From: Orychophragmus violaceus
Taxonomy: Eukaryota; Streptophyta; Magnoliopsida; Brassicales; Brassicaceae
DNA: 64,000 nt
Reading direction: 5' to 3'
Assembly (NCBI GenBank): GCA_030180135.1
Contig: CM058232.1
Location: forward strand, 77,729,001-77,793,000
Both the position numbers and the translations under genes were made by a program. How positions within the stretch are numbered: position 1 is the stretch's first letter; each line of letters begins with the position of its first letter. Positions 44,844 through 55,856 of this stretch are shown piece by piece. Below the pieces are notes generated by a model that saw nothing but the letters and a program-made list of their open reading frames with translations, searched no databases and was not told the DNA's origin.

Positions 44844-46340
44844 TGATACTAAGAATTTATCGGATTAAAGAGGTATCAATTCTCTTACTTATCGTGTAGT
44901 AAGAGGATCGAACCAATCCGGGACAGGATTAAGCCAACAAGAACGCACAAAACCCTATTAGATAAGATAATTTCAATTTCAAGTTTAGATTCTAGTAGTT
45001 CTAAATGCAATTAACACTAAACAAGCAAATAACCAAATAAACAAGGTAGAACAAAACAAGCAAACTAAGGCTTAAACAATCAAATATTAGGGATAAGGTT
45101 TATGAGCATTGGTCAATGGATTAGTAGACTCGGGATGATCTCGGGATGCTAATCAAGCCTCAAACAAGCTAACCTCCTAGCAAGAACACAATAAGTTAAT
45201 TAGCCTAATCTCTTAGAGCTAATCTCTTCACTTAATCATAATTCAAGAACAAACTCCCATTTGTGAACTAAGATCAAGCAAGCATTCAATCAAGTTCTAA
45301 ACAGCCAATAATCACTCTAGACATCCATTTCCATGAGCTAGAATGTGAAAATCCTATCAAAGCTAAAACTGGCATTTCATCAAACACTTGGTGAGCATGA
45401 AATCCTAAACATCCTAATCAACTTGATCAAGGTCAAATAGGCATTAAGCATACTTAGATAGAAGAGATTTAAGAAAGATTAAATATTAGACATCGCTTAA
45501 TCATCCCTAATCAAACTAATCCTACCTAACCCATAAACCCTATGGGAAACTACTCACTAATCATCATTTGATCCACAAAATCTATAGAGATAGTGTAAAT
45601 CATTGAGGATTAGAGAAAGATGAAAGATTTAAACAAGAAATCTCAAAAGAAGTACTTAGATTAGCAAAAGATTTAACTTTGTTCTTACAAAGAAGTTTAG
45701 AATAAAAAACAAAGCTTAAGAGACAACAAAAATCAGGTTTTTGGCTTAAATAGTAAATGGGGTGCGAATCGGGTCAACCCGGGACAAACCGGGTGTTGAC
45801 CCGGATCCAAGTAAAAGTCAAAGGCCTGTATCGGCCTGAGAGGCCGAAATGGTAGCCGATATGCTTTTGTTCTGGGAAGAGTATCGGCTTGGCTACCCAG
45901 AATGGAGGCCGATATGGATTCTGTCGAAGGCTCGTATCGGCCCGCCTGGCCGATATGGAAGCCGGTACAAACTCTCGGATTAATTTCTGAATTTCTGTAT
46001 CGGCCCGTCTGGCCGATATGGAAGCCGATATTGTCTTGGCGAAGGTTTGTATCGGCATACATGGCCGATATTGAGACCAATATTACTCCTTGTTGCTTCT
46101 CCTTGGTTCTTTGAGCTCTAGACTTCTCTTCCAATGCTCCTCTTAGCTCCATGCACTTCAAATCACCTGCAAAATCATAAGGAAACACTCCACAAGCAAC
46201 CTAGATAGCTAAAACTTAGCCTAAATGCCTAGAAACTCTAAATGCAAACAAGACAAAGGAAAAAGAAGCTAAAAGAGCTAAAGAGAGCTAAAACATGCAC
46301 TAATCAACATCCTAATATGCCATGAAATACAAGTATATCA
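44844..46340 (-). repeat. LTR-B of Athila B (5' LTR)
   Basis: 1,497 bp, the same length as LTR-A, with boundaries TGATACTAAG and AAGTATATCA. About 15-17 substitutions against LTR-A were seen. It contains the TATCGG palindrome cluster at 45,822-46,085. Confidence 0.95.
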
Positions 46341-47400
46341 AAAACCGAAAAGGAAAAAAGTTTGAAAACAGTTCAGATGAAGAGGTCATCATTCCAAGCT
46401 TCATGATGGTGGAACCAACTGTAGAAGAAGAAGAAGAAGATTTGGAAAGTAGAGAAGGACACATATATGAAGATAGGAGAGAACCTCACAGATCTCATCC
46501 TCCACCAAATTGGAATCCAAGGATTCACACTGAACCACATGTTGGGTTTTTCTTTGATAATATCCCACCATCGAAATGGAAAGACAAGATCTATGAGATG
46601 AATGCATGGCTTATTGAACAACTGCTTAATCCAGGAGCCACTCTTCATACATTCATTAACAAGATGGTCTCTAAGTTCCATGGCCGCCTCAGACAATGGT
46701 GGATCAGTCTTGGCGATTACAGGTAATTACAAATACGCCAGTCCCCTACAATTGATGCTTTAATTGGACACATCGACAATAATTTTTTTGGCACATGGGA
46801 TCATTACACCACCCAAGCGAGAGAAGATTATCTTTGCATGAGGTTCTGCTCTTTCAAAAGAAAAGATCTAGAAAGACACCATGAAAGGATGTTAAAATGA
46901 TTATATGCCTTAAATGGAATAGATGATGTCAACCTCAAGCAAGCTTAGTTTAACTCACTTTCGGAACCACTTGGAAATGAGACTTCGCGTATATTATCTC
47001 TAAAAAATATGGCTCTTAACCAAGCTTCATTGGGAAAGATATACCAGATGTCACTTGCAGCTCTTGAAAAGTTATGCAACCACCAGAAGTTCTTCAAGCA
47101 ATTACAAGAGCAAGGAAATCTTCTAGGAAAAGCATGTGACTGTCCTGAACTTTCAATCAAATGTAAGAAGAAGAAGTGCAGTTGCTCCTCAAGCTGCGGA
47201 AAAGAGAAGAAATCAAAGAAGAAATGGCAAAAGAAGTATCCTTAGTTATCTGTCGGAAAGAGATGGAAGTTCATTAGAAGAAAGAAAAGAAGAGGGTTAA
47301 AAAATAAGACCGATGCTACATCTGCAAGAAGAAAGGACTATGCAAAACAGTGCCCAAACAAAAGCAAGAGAGACATACTAATTTGACATCAAGCTCAGAT
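46341..47400 (+). pseudogene. Caulimovirid coat-protein region relic
   Basis: An acidic stretch (EEEEEDLESREG) is followed by a helical domain (NAWLIEQLLNPG, FHGRLRQWW), an internal break at about 46,726, a lysine-rich tail (KKKKCSCSSSCGKEKKSKKK) and a CCHC-type knuckle start (CYICKKKG) that is frameshifted. This order fits the capsid domain of caulimovirids. Several stops make it inactive. Confidence 0.7.
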
Positions 47401-47599
47401 TGAAGACATTGATGATTCAGACATTGAATCAATATTCTCTCTCGATGATGAACCAAAGGATGACAGCATCATCGCAATGGTAGTTGAACATGTAGATAAA
47501 ACTTCAGAGGAATCTGACACAGAAGAAGAGAAAAAAAGATGGAGATGACCAATTTATGCTTTTCGGCATCTATACACTTGACGCTTGTAAAGCAGATCA

Positions 47600-49257
47600 G
47601 CTAGATGAATAATTGGTATACTACTCCCAACCATCTCCGAATGCCAAAATCTACATCTTCCCTACCAAGTATGACAAGCCCATACCTGTCGTAGCCTTCT
47701 TTGACACTGGAGCCACATCTTCCATCATCAAGCTAGATTTACTTCCATCCTCCCATTGGAACTCTTGCACAGTACCATTGAGAGCAGCCAACGGCCAGAT
47801 CTTCCATATGACCTTTATCAGTAAGCCTATCTACATCTAACTCTTTCCATGATATATGGTTAAATCTAAAGTATACGGGTCTGATCTTCCTAAAAAAGAC
47901 TTTATACTTGAATTTGATATCCTCCACATCCTTAAACGAGTATCATGGCATCCAAAAGGCCTTAAACACAAGAACCACCTTTTACCTTGGAAAAGAATTT
48001 TCCATCTTTATCCTATGGAGATCCTTAACCCCATCAGAGAAGAAATTGCCAAAACCTCTTGTTCCACTTCTCAATCAGAGTTCCTCACAAAATGTTCCTC
48101 ACCCTTATGGAAAAACCCGGAATTCTTCATGTATTTACCCTTCAAGAAGAATGAAGATGTCAACCCAACTAAAGCACACCCGGGGATGAATCCAAATCAT
48201 TATAATATTGCGATTGAAGAAGTTGATTAACTCCAAAAAGAAGATCTTATTGAGAAGACTACTTCAGCATGGACGTGTGAAGCTCTCTATGTCAAAAAAA
48301 GAGCACAACAAGTTCGAGAAAAATTAAGATTGGTCATCAACTACCAGCCACTCAATCACTATCTTGCTGACGACAAGTTTCTTTTACAAAAGCGAGAAGT
48401 TTTATTCTAGAGACTTCCCCAGGCACAAGTATTCTCCAAATTCGATCAGAAAGTGGGTTCCTGGCAACTAGATCAAACCTGAAGACAGGCCAAAATAGGC
48501 TTTTGCATACCAGACCGCCATTATCATTGGAAAGTCATGTCATTCGGATTAAAGATCACTCCCTCACTATTTCAGAAGGCTATGATCAAGACCTTTGAAC
48601 CAATCCTCTTCAACGCATTGGTGTACATTGAAGACATTTTACTGTTCTCTTCAGACATCGACTCTCACACCAAACTATTGAAGAAATTTCATAATATCGT
48701 ACAACAATATGGTATTATGCTCTCTGAAAATAAGATGGCTATTGGAGAAATGGAGATTGATTTCCTTGGCATGCACATATCAAAAGGCGAGTATCATCTT
48801 CAACCTCACATTGCCTCCCAACTCAATGAATTTCTAGATAAAAAGCTCTCTTTCAAGCAAGTTCAACAATTCCTCGGAATTGTTAACTGTATGGCTGACT
48901 TCATACATGATCTTGAGAAACCCAGGTCAGTTCTCTCAGCCCAGCTCAAGAAAGATTCTCGCCCATGGAACCAACAATGCACATAAGATGTGAAAAAAAA
49001 CTCAAGCAATTCACGAAGACACTCCCATCACTAAAGATTCCGTCCAAAGGAAAAAGGATCCTCCAAACAGACGCTAGTGATTGCTATTGGGGTTTTTTCT
49101 GTTAGAAGAAGACAAAAAGGAAAACGACACATATGTGGCTACAAAAGTGGTGTTTTCAAAGACAATGAGAAGCACTACCACACCACCTAAAAGGAAATAC
49201 TTGCAGTCAAACGAGGAATTGAAAAATTCGAGTTTCATCTGGTTGGTCAATATTTAG
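47600..49257 (+). pseudogene. Caulimovirid protease, RT and RNase H relic
   Basis: The protease has the active motif FFDTGATSSIIK. The RT has LVINYQPLNHY, MSFGLKITPSLFQKAM and the catalytic motif changed to YIED. RNase H starts at ILQTDASD near 49,056 and has stops. Other stops lie at about 48,228 and 48,408. The domains replicate the viral genome by reverse transcription; this copy is dead by several lesions. Confidence 0.85.
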
Positions 49258-50965
49258 AGATGGGAGTGTCTTCGTGATTTGCTTGAGTTTTTTCACAGCT
49301 TATGTGCATTGTTGGTTCCATGGAGGAGCATTTTTCTTGAGCTGGGCTGAGAGAACTGACATGGGTTTTGCTAAGTCATGTATGAAGTCAGCCATATAGT
49401 TAACAATTCCGAGGAATTGTTGAACTTGCTTGAAAGAGAGCTTTTCATATTGAAATTAATTGAGTTGGGAGGCAATGTGAAGTTGAATATGATACTCGCC
49501 TTTTGAGATGTGCATGCTAAGGAAATCAATCTCTATTTCTCCAATAGCCATCTTCTTTTCAGAGAGCATAATACCATATTGTTGTACGATATTATGAAAT
49601 TTCTTCAATAGTTTGGTGTGAGATTCGATGTCTGGAGAGAACAGTAAAATGTCATCAATGTATACCAATGCGTTGGAGAGGATTGGCTCGAAGATCTTGA
49701 TCATAGCCTTCTAAAATAGTGAGGGAGAGATCTTTAATCCGAATGACATGACATGACTTTCCAATGATAATGGCGGTTTGGTATGCAAAAGCCTATTTTG
49801 GCATGTCTTCGGGTTTGATTTTTAGTTACCAGAAACCCGCTTTCAGATCGAATTTGAAGAAGACTTGTGCCTGGGGAAGTCTCTGGAATAAATATTCTTG
49901 CTTTTGTAAAGGAAACTTGTCATCAGCAAGAAAGTGATTGAGTGGCTGGTAGTTGATGACCAATCTTAATTTTCCCCGAACTTGTTCTGCTCTTTTATTG
50001 ACATAGAAAGCTTCACACATCCATGGTGAAGTAGTCTTCTCAATAATATCATCTTTTTGGAGTTGATCAACTTCTTCAAGCGCAAGATTGTAATGATTTG
50101 GATTCATCCCCGGGTGGCTTGCTTTAGTTGGGTTGACATCTTTATTCTTCTTGTAGGGTAAATATATGAAGAATTTTTTGTTTTTCCATAAGGGTGAGGA
50201 ACATTTTATGAGGAACTCTGAGTGAGAGTGACACAAAAGGTTTTGGCAAATTCTTATCTTATGGGGTTAAGGATCTCCATAGTATAAAGATAGGAAATTG
50301 TTATCCAAGGTAAAAGGTGGTTCTTGTGTTTAAGGCCTTTGGATGCCATGATACTCTTTTAAGGCTATGGAGGATATCAAATCCAAGTATAAGGTCTTTT
50401 TTAGGAAGATTAGACCCGTATACTTTAGATTTCACCATATATCCTGAAAAGAGTTGGATGTAGATAGGCTTACTGATAAGGGTGATATGGAAGATCTGGC
50501 CGTTGGCTACTCTGAATGGTACTGAGCAAGAGTTCCAATGGGAGGATGGAAGTAAATCTGGCTTGATGATGGAAGATGCGGCTCTAGTGTCAAAGAAGGC
50601 TACGACAGGTATGGGCTTGTCATACTTGGTAGGGAAGATGTAGATTTTGGCATTCGGAGATGGTTGGGATGAGTATATCAATTCTTCATCTAGCTGATCC
50701 GCTTTACAAGCGTCAAGCGTGTAGATGTCGAAAAGCATAAATTGGTCATCTCCATCTTATGTCTCTTCTTATGTGTCAGATTCCTCTGAAAATTCATCTC
50801 CATGTTCAACTACCATTGCGATGACGGTGTCATCCGTTGGTTCTATCATCGAGAGAGAATGTTGATTCAATGTCTGAATCATCAAGGTCTTCAATCTGGG
50901 CCAGATGTCCAATTAGTTTGTCTCTCTTGCTTTTGTTTGGGCACTGTTTTGCATAGTGTCCTTTC
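49258..50965 (-). mobile_element. Second caulimovirid copy, inverted
   Basis: On the minus strand, 50,965-49,258 repeats the zinc knuckle to early RNase H region of the plus copy (about 47,323-49,028), diverged by many substitutions. Its lesions differ: the RT keeps YIDD, but the protease motif is DTRA. The two copies face each other with a spacer of about 229 bp. The outer end is cut at 50,965 by a copia LTR. Confidence 0.85.
49456..50738 (-). pseudogene. Protease and RT relic in the inverted caulimovirid copy
   Basis: Frames 50,738-50,301 (protease, FFDTRAASS), 50,236-49,826 (RT N-terminal half with NYQPLNHFL and FKFDLKAGFW) and 49,704-49,456 (RT with YIDD and GMHISKGEYH-like block). Breaks between the frames show an old non-coding relic. 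It is less damaged overall than the plus-strand copy. Confidence 0.8.
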
Positions 50966-51639
50966 TGTTGGAATTGTGTCCAGTAATCTCGGTACTGTCT
51001 CTAGAAAGTAAGAGTATGTCAATGATCAGACATAAGTCATATAATAGTGGGGGTCATGATGGCTTGCTAGAGTCCGCTCATGATCTATAAGTCTTGGACT
51101 TATTGCCTTTATTATATGATCCCATATGGGTCACACGCCTAAGCTAACAGGAAAATGTGTAGAAACGGTGTAGCAGAAGTACGGTAAAAGTGCTAGGCAT
51201 TTACTGTACTTAGAGAGAATAATTGGGTTTGGCCACTGTGTGTCGATCGATACACAAGGAGTGTCGATCGACACAGTGCGCGAACGCCTCGGAGTTAATT
51301 GGCCTTTGGGCCAAATGGCCCAAAACGAACTGAACGAGTTATATAAACTTAAGACGAGTTCAGGTCGAAAATAAGCCCTAGCCGCGAGCCTCCTCTCTCT
51401 CTCTGCGCCGATTCCTTACTGGTCTAGCAGCCTCTTCCTGCTCGGTGTGCGTGTGTGAACCTCTGGAGGAGTTATCTCTCGGTGGCTCTCTGTGATCTCT
51501 GACATACCATCCCTTTCCGCTGCAATAAACAGGTATAAGGTGAGATCATCAATTGTTTCTATTCGAGAAGAACCTAGATCAGCATGTTTAGGATGATCTG
51601 AATCTGGAATTGAATCAGGATTGACTAAACATTCCTTCA
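50966..51639 (+). repeat. 5' LTR of the copia element
   Basis: 674 bp, starting TGTTGGAATTGTGTCC and ending ATTCCTTCA, so the ends form an imperfect inverted repeat. The left border falls exactly where the inverted caulimovirid stops. Two TCGATCGA motifs lie at 51,243-51,273. The 3' part includes a CT-rich transcribed-type leader. Confidence 0.85.
51243..51275. repeat. TCGATCGA pair in the copia LTR
   Basis: GTGTCGATCGATACACA and GTGTCGATCGACACA about 25 bp apart, like the pairs in the LTRs of the gypsy elements. Confidence 0.85.
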
Positions 51640-51640
51640 G

Positions 51641-51653
51641 TGGTATCAGAGCC
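51641..51653 (+). other. Primer-binding site of the copia element
   Basis: TGGTATCAGAGCC, complementary to initiator tRNA-Met, one base after the LTR end. This is the standard copia primer site. Confidence 0.9.
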
Positions 51654-51839
51654 ATTGGTTCTGGTTTTTTCTTGTTTAGATTCAAGTTTAGGATTGTTTT
51701 TCTTGTTTAAAAGTGTTTTGAATCAACTACTGATAAGAGAAACCACTTAAGTAACAAGAATTGAAACCTAAACACACATAAAATCGCAGAAACCAAGCTA
51801 TATGATTTGGTAGAATGCGATTTTCAAAAGTCAGTATCG

Positions 51840-52142
51840 GCCAGAATCGCATGGATCGATCGATACGATTGCATGGATCGGTCGATACAGTCTATCGGCA
51901 AAACCAGTTAACGCGTGAAAGCATCGATCGATGCAGGATCGATGCAGGTTCGATGTTGGTGCATCGACCGATGCGGTTGGTGCATCGATCGACACGGTTA
52001 GGGTTTTGGCTCGGTTACGTGCATGCGTGAGAGCATCGATCGATACAGGATCGATGCACGGTCGATGCAGGATCGATGCTAAGAGCATCGACCGATGCGG
52101 TTGATGGATCGATCGACACGGTTGGTTCATCGATCGACATGG
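51840..52142. repeat. Dense TCGATCGA cluster in the copia leader
   Basis: About a dozen GCATCGATCGATGC-like units in 300 bp, with variants CATCGACCGATG and GGTCGATG. It is the densest cluster in the window. Short frames through it give only SID/RSID repeats and are not genes. Confidence 0.9.
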
Positions 52143-53265
52143 TTGGTTTAAGGCTCGGTTTAATATTTTGATTAAAATTAAACGTCACGGTTTAATAAAC
52201 AGATTTAATAATTTTATTAAGTCTGGTTAAACCGGGATAAGAAATCCAAAGTCGAAAAATTGGATTTTGTGCCTAAACCAGGATTTTCTAATTTGATTTG
52301 GTTGGACCAAATAAATTGAGAAAATCCGGTTTAGTAAATAACCGGTTGACAATTGTGGTCATCGTAGTAATTAAAATTTGGTTAGACCAATTTTAATGAA
52401 CCAGACCGGTTATGTCATTTAATTGGACAATTGGGTCATGTCTTGGACATGGACCAATTCTTGGGCCTCGGGCCAAGAAGTTAAAACAATTGGGCCAATT
52501 ATTTGAGTCTTTCTTCAGAATAATTTAAAATTTATTATATAAAGAATATAAATTGATTTTAAATTAAAGTTTTCGATATTTTGAAATTAGAAAGTTTCTT
52601 AATTTATAGAAGTTTCTAGATTTGCATGATTCGGATTTTAAGAAATTTCTAAAGTTAGAAAGTTTCCAATTTTAGAAAGTTTCCAAAAATAGTAGGTTTC
52701 CAAAAATGGAAAGTTTCCCGAAATAGTAATCTTCTATTTTGGGAATGAATTTTTTAAATAAACCTACGAACCTCAAATAATATCAAGCGTTGGGTGTCTT
52801 GTCCATTCTATGTCAGCTGTCGAAGCCCATTCAATTGTATTCATGGCCTTACAGTGTGAGGGTGTCTGCTTTTGCGTGGATAAGACGGTTTGTGATTCAT
52901 AAATGTCATTGGGAGTCCCAGACATTAATGATTACATGACTGTATAGTCTGGTTTTCTTGACTGGGCCATCGGGAGTCCCGGGCCTTGAGACATCAGAGT
53001 GGATTGGGCCTCGGGCCCAGATTCACAACCAAGAGTTATATCACGGATATAATTAGCCGACATAGGGCTTACCGATATAAGCTAAGGTTGGGTGACGGCC
53101 AGTGGCCCACTTTAATCTTAGTTATATGTGGATCTTGGAATCATTATATTCTATTGAGGGTAACTGATGTTATTGAATATAATGCATGATTAATCATATT
53201 AAATTAAAACGAGATTAATCATATTGAACATATTAACTAAAATCCTTTTATCTTAATTTTCAGTT
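52143..53265. other. Copia leader, non-coding
   Basis: Low-complexity AT-rich sequence with TTAAACCGG, AAGTTTC and GGGCCTCGGGCC words, no coding potential. It extends up to the gag start codon. Confidence 0.7.
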
Positions 53266-54108
53266 ATGACTAGCACAAACAATCAAAACACTTTCTCGAT
53301 CCGGTCTGTCCTTGAGATGGACAAGCTGAACGGATCAAATTTCTTGACTTGGTCGCGGAACCTGAGGCTAGTTCTCAGACAGGAGAGAAAGGACTATGTC
53401 CTTGAGAGAGCTCTCCCCGTGAGGATCGGGTCCAATGCTTCTCATGCAGTATATGATGCTTGGAATAAGCATTATAATGATGCGGTAGATGTGCGTGGTC
53501 TGATATTGGCTACCATGGACTCAGACTTGCGAAAGAAATATGAGAACATGGAGTCGCCAATAGAGATGATCAGCAGCCTGAAATTGAAATTTCAGGAGCA
53601 GATAAGGGTGGAGAGATACCAGTTGGTTAAGTCTCTCACTGGCTGCAAGCTACCAAATGATAATCCAGTGAGTCCTCATGTCAGTAAAATGATGGGTTAC
53701 ATAGATAACCTGAGGAAACTGGATTATCCAGTTAGCCAAGAGTTGGCAACTGAAATCATTCTGCAGTCACTGCCGTCAAGCTATGATAAGTTCAGAAAGA
53801 ACTATATCAAGAAAGGCTTAACGAAGACGCTGACTGAACTGCATGATATGCTCAAGACAGTTGAGCCAAACGTGAAGAGTACCCTGTACAATCTCATGAG
53901 TGAGAAGGGTAGGTTCACTAAACCTAATGCTGACAAGGGTGAAGACAAAGTTGTCCAGATTTTGAATCATGGCAAGTGTGTGTCTTCTGAGCCCGAGTCA
54001 GATGCCTCTTACGTTGGTAAGTGCTGCTACTGTAAGGAGACAGGGCATTGGAAGAGAGATTGCATTAAATTCATGGAAGATGATGAGGAGTTAAAAGTCG
54101 ATGTATGA
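53266..54108 (+). CDS. copia gag (280 aa)
   Basis: Ty1/copia capsid and nucleocapsid. The N-terminus has MDKLNGSNFLTWSRNLRLVL, the LNGxNFxxW motif of copia gag (UBN2 family). Mid-part helices contain ATEIILQSLPSSYDKF. A CCHC knuckle CCYCKETGHWKRDC (CX2CX4HX4C) lies at about 257-270. The frame is intact and ends at a TGA; in most copia elements gag continues into protease in the same frame, so the stop at 54,106 may be a lesion. The protease then lies in another frame. The protein could still be made, but the element cannot move by itself. Confidence 0.85.
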   Translation: MTSTNNQNTFSIRSVLEMDKLNGSNFLTWSRNLRLVLRQERKDYVLERALPVRIGSNASHAVYDAWNKHYNDAVDVRGLILATMDSDLRKKYENMESPIEMISSLKLKFQEQIRVERYQLVKSLTGCKLPNDNPVSPHVSKMMGYIDNLRKLDYPVSQELATEIILQSLPSSYDKFRKNYIKKGLTKTLTELHDMLKTVEPNVKSTLYNLMSEKGRFTKPNADKGEDKVVQILNHGKCVSSEPESDASYVGKCCYCKETGHWKRDCIKFMEDDEELKVDV

Positions 54109-54360
54109 GACTACTTCCTCAGGTATTCATGTTATTACTTCAAGTTCTACCTTAATGGTATTGGATACTGGTTGTGGCACTGATATTTGTGATAATATGC
54201 AGAGCCTAAGCAACAGTAGAACGTCCTTAATGGTATTGGATACTGGTTGTGGCACTGATATTTGTAATAATATGCAGAGCCTAAGCAACAGTAGAACGTT
54301 GAAGGAAGGGCAAGTGAAACTACATGTCTGGAAGGAGCTTGGGATGCTGCCTCAGCCGTA
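54101..54360 (+). pseudogene. copia protease relic with duplicated active site
   Basis: Two tandem copies of LMVLDTGCGTDIC, then KEGQVKLHV. In copia proteases this is the DTG/DSG active-site region followed by the flap. The active-site block is repeated exactly in frame (75 bp, 54,151-54,225 and 54,226-54,300). The frame ends at 54,359-54,361. Confidence 0.7.
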
Positions 54361-54361
54361 G

Positions 54362-55856
54362 GGTTTTTCACTTATAGATCCCTTTGAGGCTTGGTTTTGT
54401 ATTAAGTAATTGCTACAATATACCTGCTTTAAGCAGAGTTGTCTTTCATTTTCTTGTAAGAATTTGAATGTTTTTCATTTTGATAAAAGACAAGTTTTTG
54501 TTCTTTTGATCTTAATGAAATATTAATTGTAGCACCCTATTCATGGAATGGGTTTTATATCTTAAACCAAAGAGTGCCTAAATGTAACATAAATACCGAA
54601 TTGGTTTAAATCTGATAAATTAAACCTGATTTTTCTTGGCATAAAGTCTTGGTCACATAGAGTAAGTCGGATTCAGAAATCCCATAGTCATGGACTGTTG
54701 GGCTCATTTGATAAAATATCTTATGAGACTTGAATTCTGTTTACTAGACCAAAAGGTAAAGGGCCTATCTTAGCCGAGCTAGAGAAAAGCCCAAAGGCTT
54801 ATTGGACCTGGAACATACTCATGTATGTGGCCCAATGAGCAGTAATGCCAGAGAAAATCTCATGTACTTCATTGTCTCTACTGATTACTTCAGTGAGAAT
54901 GACTGTGTTCATTTGATGAGACACAAGTCGGAATTCTTTGACATGGTCGAAAGAGTTCCAGAATGAAGTATAGGATCTGAATGACAAAAGTATTAAGACT
55001 CTGGATTAAATCACGAGTGAGAATACTTAAGTCATTGATTGTGTGATCATCTTAATGAGTGTGAAATCGTTTCACAGCTCATTTCTCCTGAAAACCTGAA
55101 GGTTTTTCTGTGAGAAAGAATCAGATCTTATAAGAAATGATTAAAGATGAGTCACACGAATCTTCCATGATATTATTTAAGAATAACGCTCTAAAATATC
55201 TAAGTTTACGCTGAAATAGTTCCACAAATATCAGTTGAAAGACACCACGTAAATGTGGATTGGAATCGATCCAAATTAGTCTTTACTGAGTATTTGTAGT
55301 TGTACTACTTCGCTGGTTGTCCGAAGGAAACCAAGGCTTCTTACTTTTACGTCCATTCTGTTTTCTAAGAAGGGAAGTTATTTTCCAAGAAGAACAGTGG
55401 GAGTAAAAGTATAACTCGAAGAAATTCGAGAAATACAGGAGGCTGCTCAACCTGTTGAGGGAGAGCAGCGGAAGGATTTACAGATTTCTGTAGAATCTAC
55501 ACCTGTGGAGCCTTGTCCGAAGGAAACCGAGGCTTGTTACTTTTACGTCCATTCTGTTTTCTAAGAAGGGAAGTTATTTTCCAAGAAGAACAGTGGGAGT
55601 AAAAGTATAACTCGAAGAAATTCGAGAAATACAGGAGGCTGCTTTACCTATTAAGGGAGAGCAGCGGAAGGATTTACAGATTTCTGTAGAATCTACACCT
55701 GTGGAGCCTGAAGTTCGCAGATATGAATGAATCAGTTACTAATCCGAGAGTGATTTCTCGTCATTAGTTGAACCTGATAATCATTGAAAGTTCGCATGAT
55801 CTGATGATCATTGAAAGCGACGAATCTGCGAAATTCAAAGAAGCGAAAGTGAGCTC
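54362..55856 (+). pseudogene. copia integrase and early RT relic
   Basis: About 54,840-54,960 translates as an integrase core piece (YFIVSTDYFS, HLMRHKSEFF; the D of the family motif is kept). Around 55,320-55,510 reads the pre-RT segment (KGYYFY-like, KNSGS). The latter is duplicated at 55,517-55,706. Around 55,815 an SDESAKFKEA-like linker leads toward RT and is cut by element C at 55,856. Stops are frequent. Confidence 0.7.
55321..55708. repeat. 196-bp tandem duplication in the copia pol
   Basis: CCGAAGGAAACCAAGGCTTC at 55,321 recurs at 55,517 as CCGAAGGAAACCGAGGCTTG. Both units end in CACCTGTGGAGCC. Only a few substitutions separate them, so the duplication is younger than most of the decay. 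Confidence 0.9.

Larger units (their letters stand above)
32595..46340 (-). mobile_element. Athila-type Ty3/gypsy retrotransposon (element B, 13.7 kb)
   Basis: On the minus strand: 5' LTR 46,340-44,844, tRNA-Asp-type primer site, gag, protease, RT, RNase H, integrase, the Athila ORF1/env-like gene, polypurine tract and 3' LTR 34,091-32,595. Both LTRs are 1,497 bp and differ at about 15-17 sites seen by eye (near 1%), so the element is under a few million years old. It has in-frame stops in gag and the env-like gene and frameshifts in pol, so it is now non-autonomous. It split the caulimovirid: AAAAC follows the right LTR (46,341-46,345) and also occurs at the left viral edge (31,179-31,183). 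Confidence 0.92.
46341..49257 (+). mobile_element. Endogenous caulimovirid, right part (coat, protease, RT, RNase H)
   Basis: Continues the viral sequence interrupted at 31,183. Order: coat-protein region (46,341-47,250), zinc knuckle (near 47,300), aspartic protease (about 47,660-47,850), reverse transcriptase (about 48,180-48,990) and RNase H (49,040-49,256). It ends where an inverted viral copy begins. The usual downstream non-coding region is not seen. Confidence 0.85.

Noticed and set aside
33575..46190. Open frames such as those at 33,653, 38,336, 38,432, 45,733 and 45,902 with RPIW/YRLA repeats
   Set aside because: Translations of the TATCGG palindromes in LTRs and spacer; no start context or conservation as protein.
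51831..52130. Open frames on both strands through the copia leader cluster (SID/RSID-rich peptides)
   Set aside because: They arise from the palindromic repeats, have no domain, and lie in the non-coding leader.
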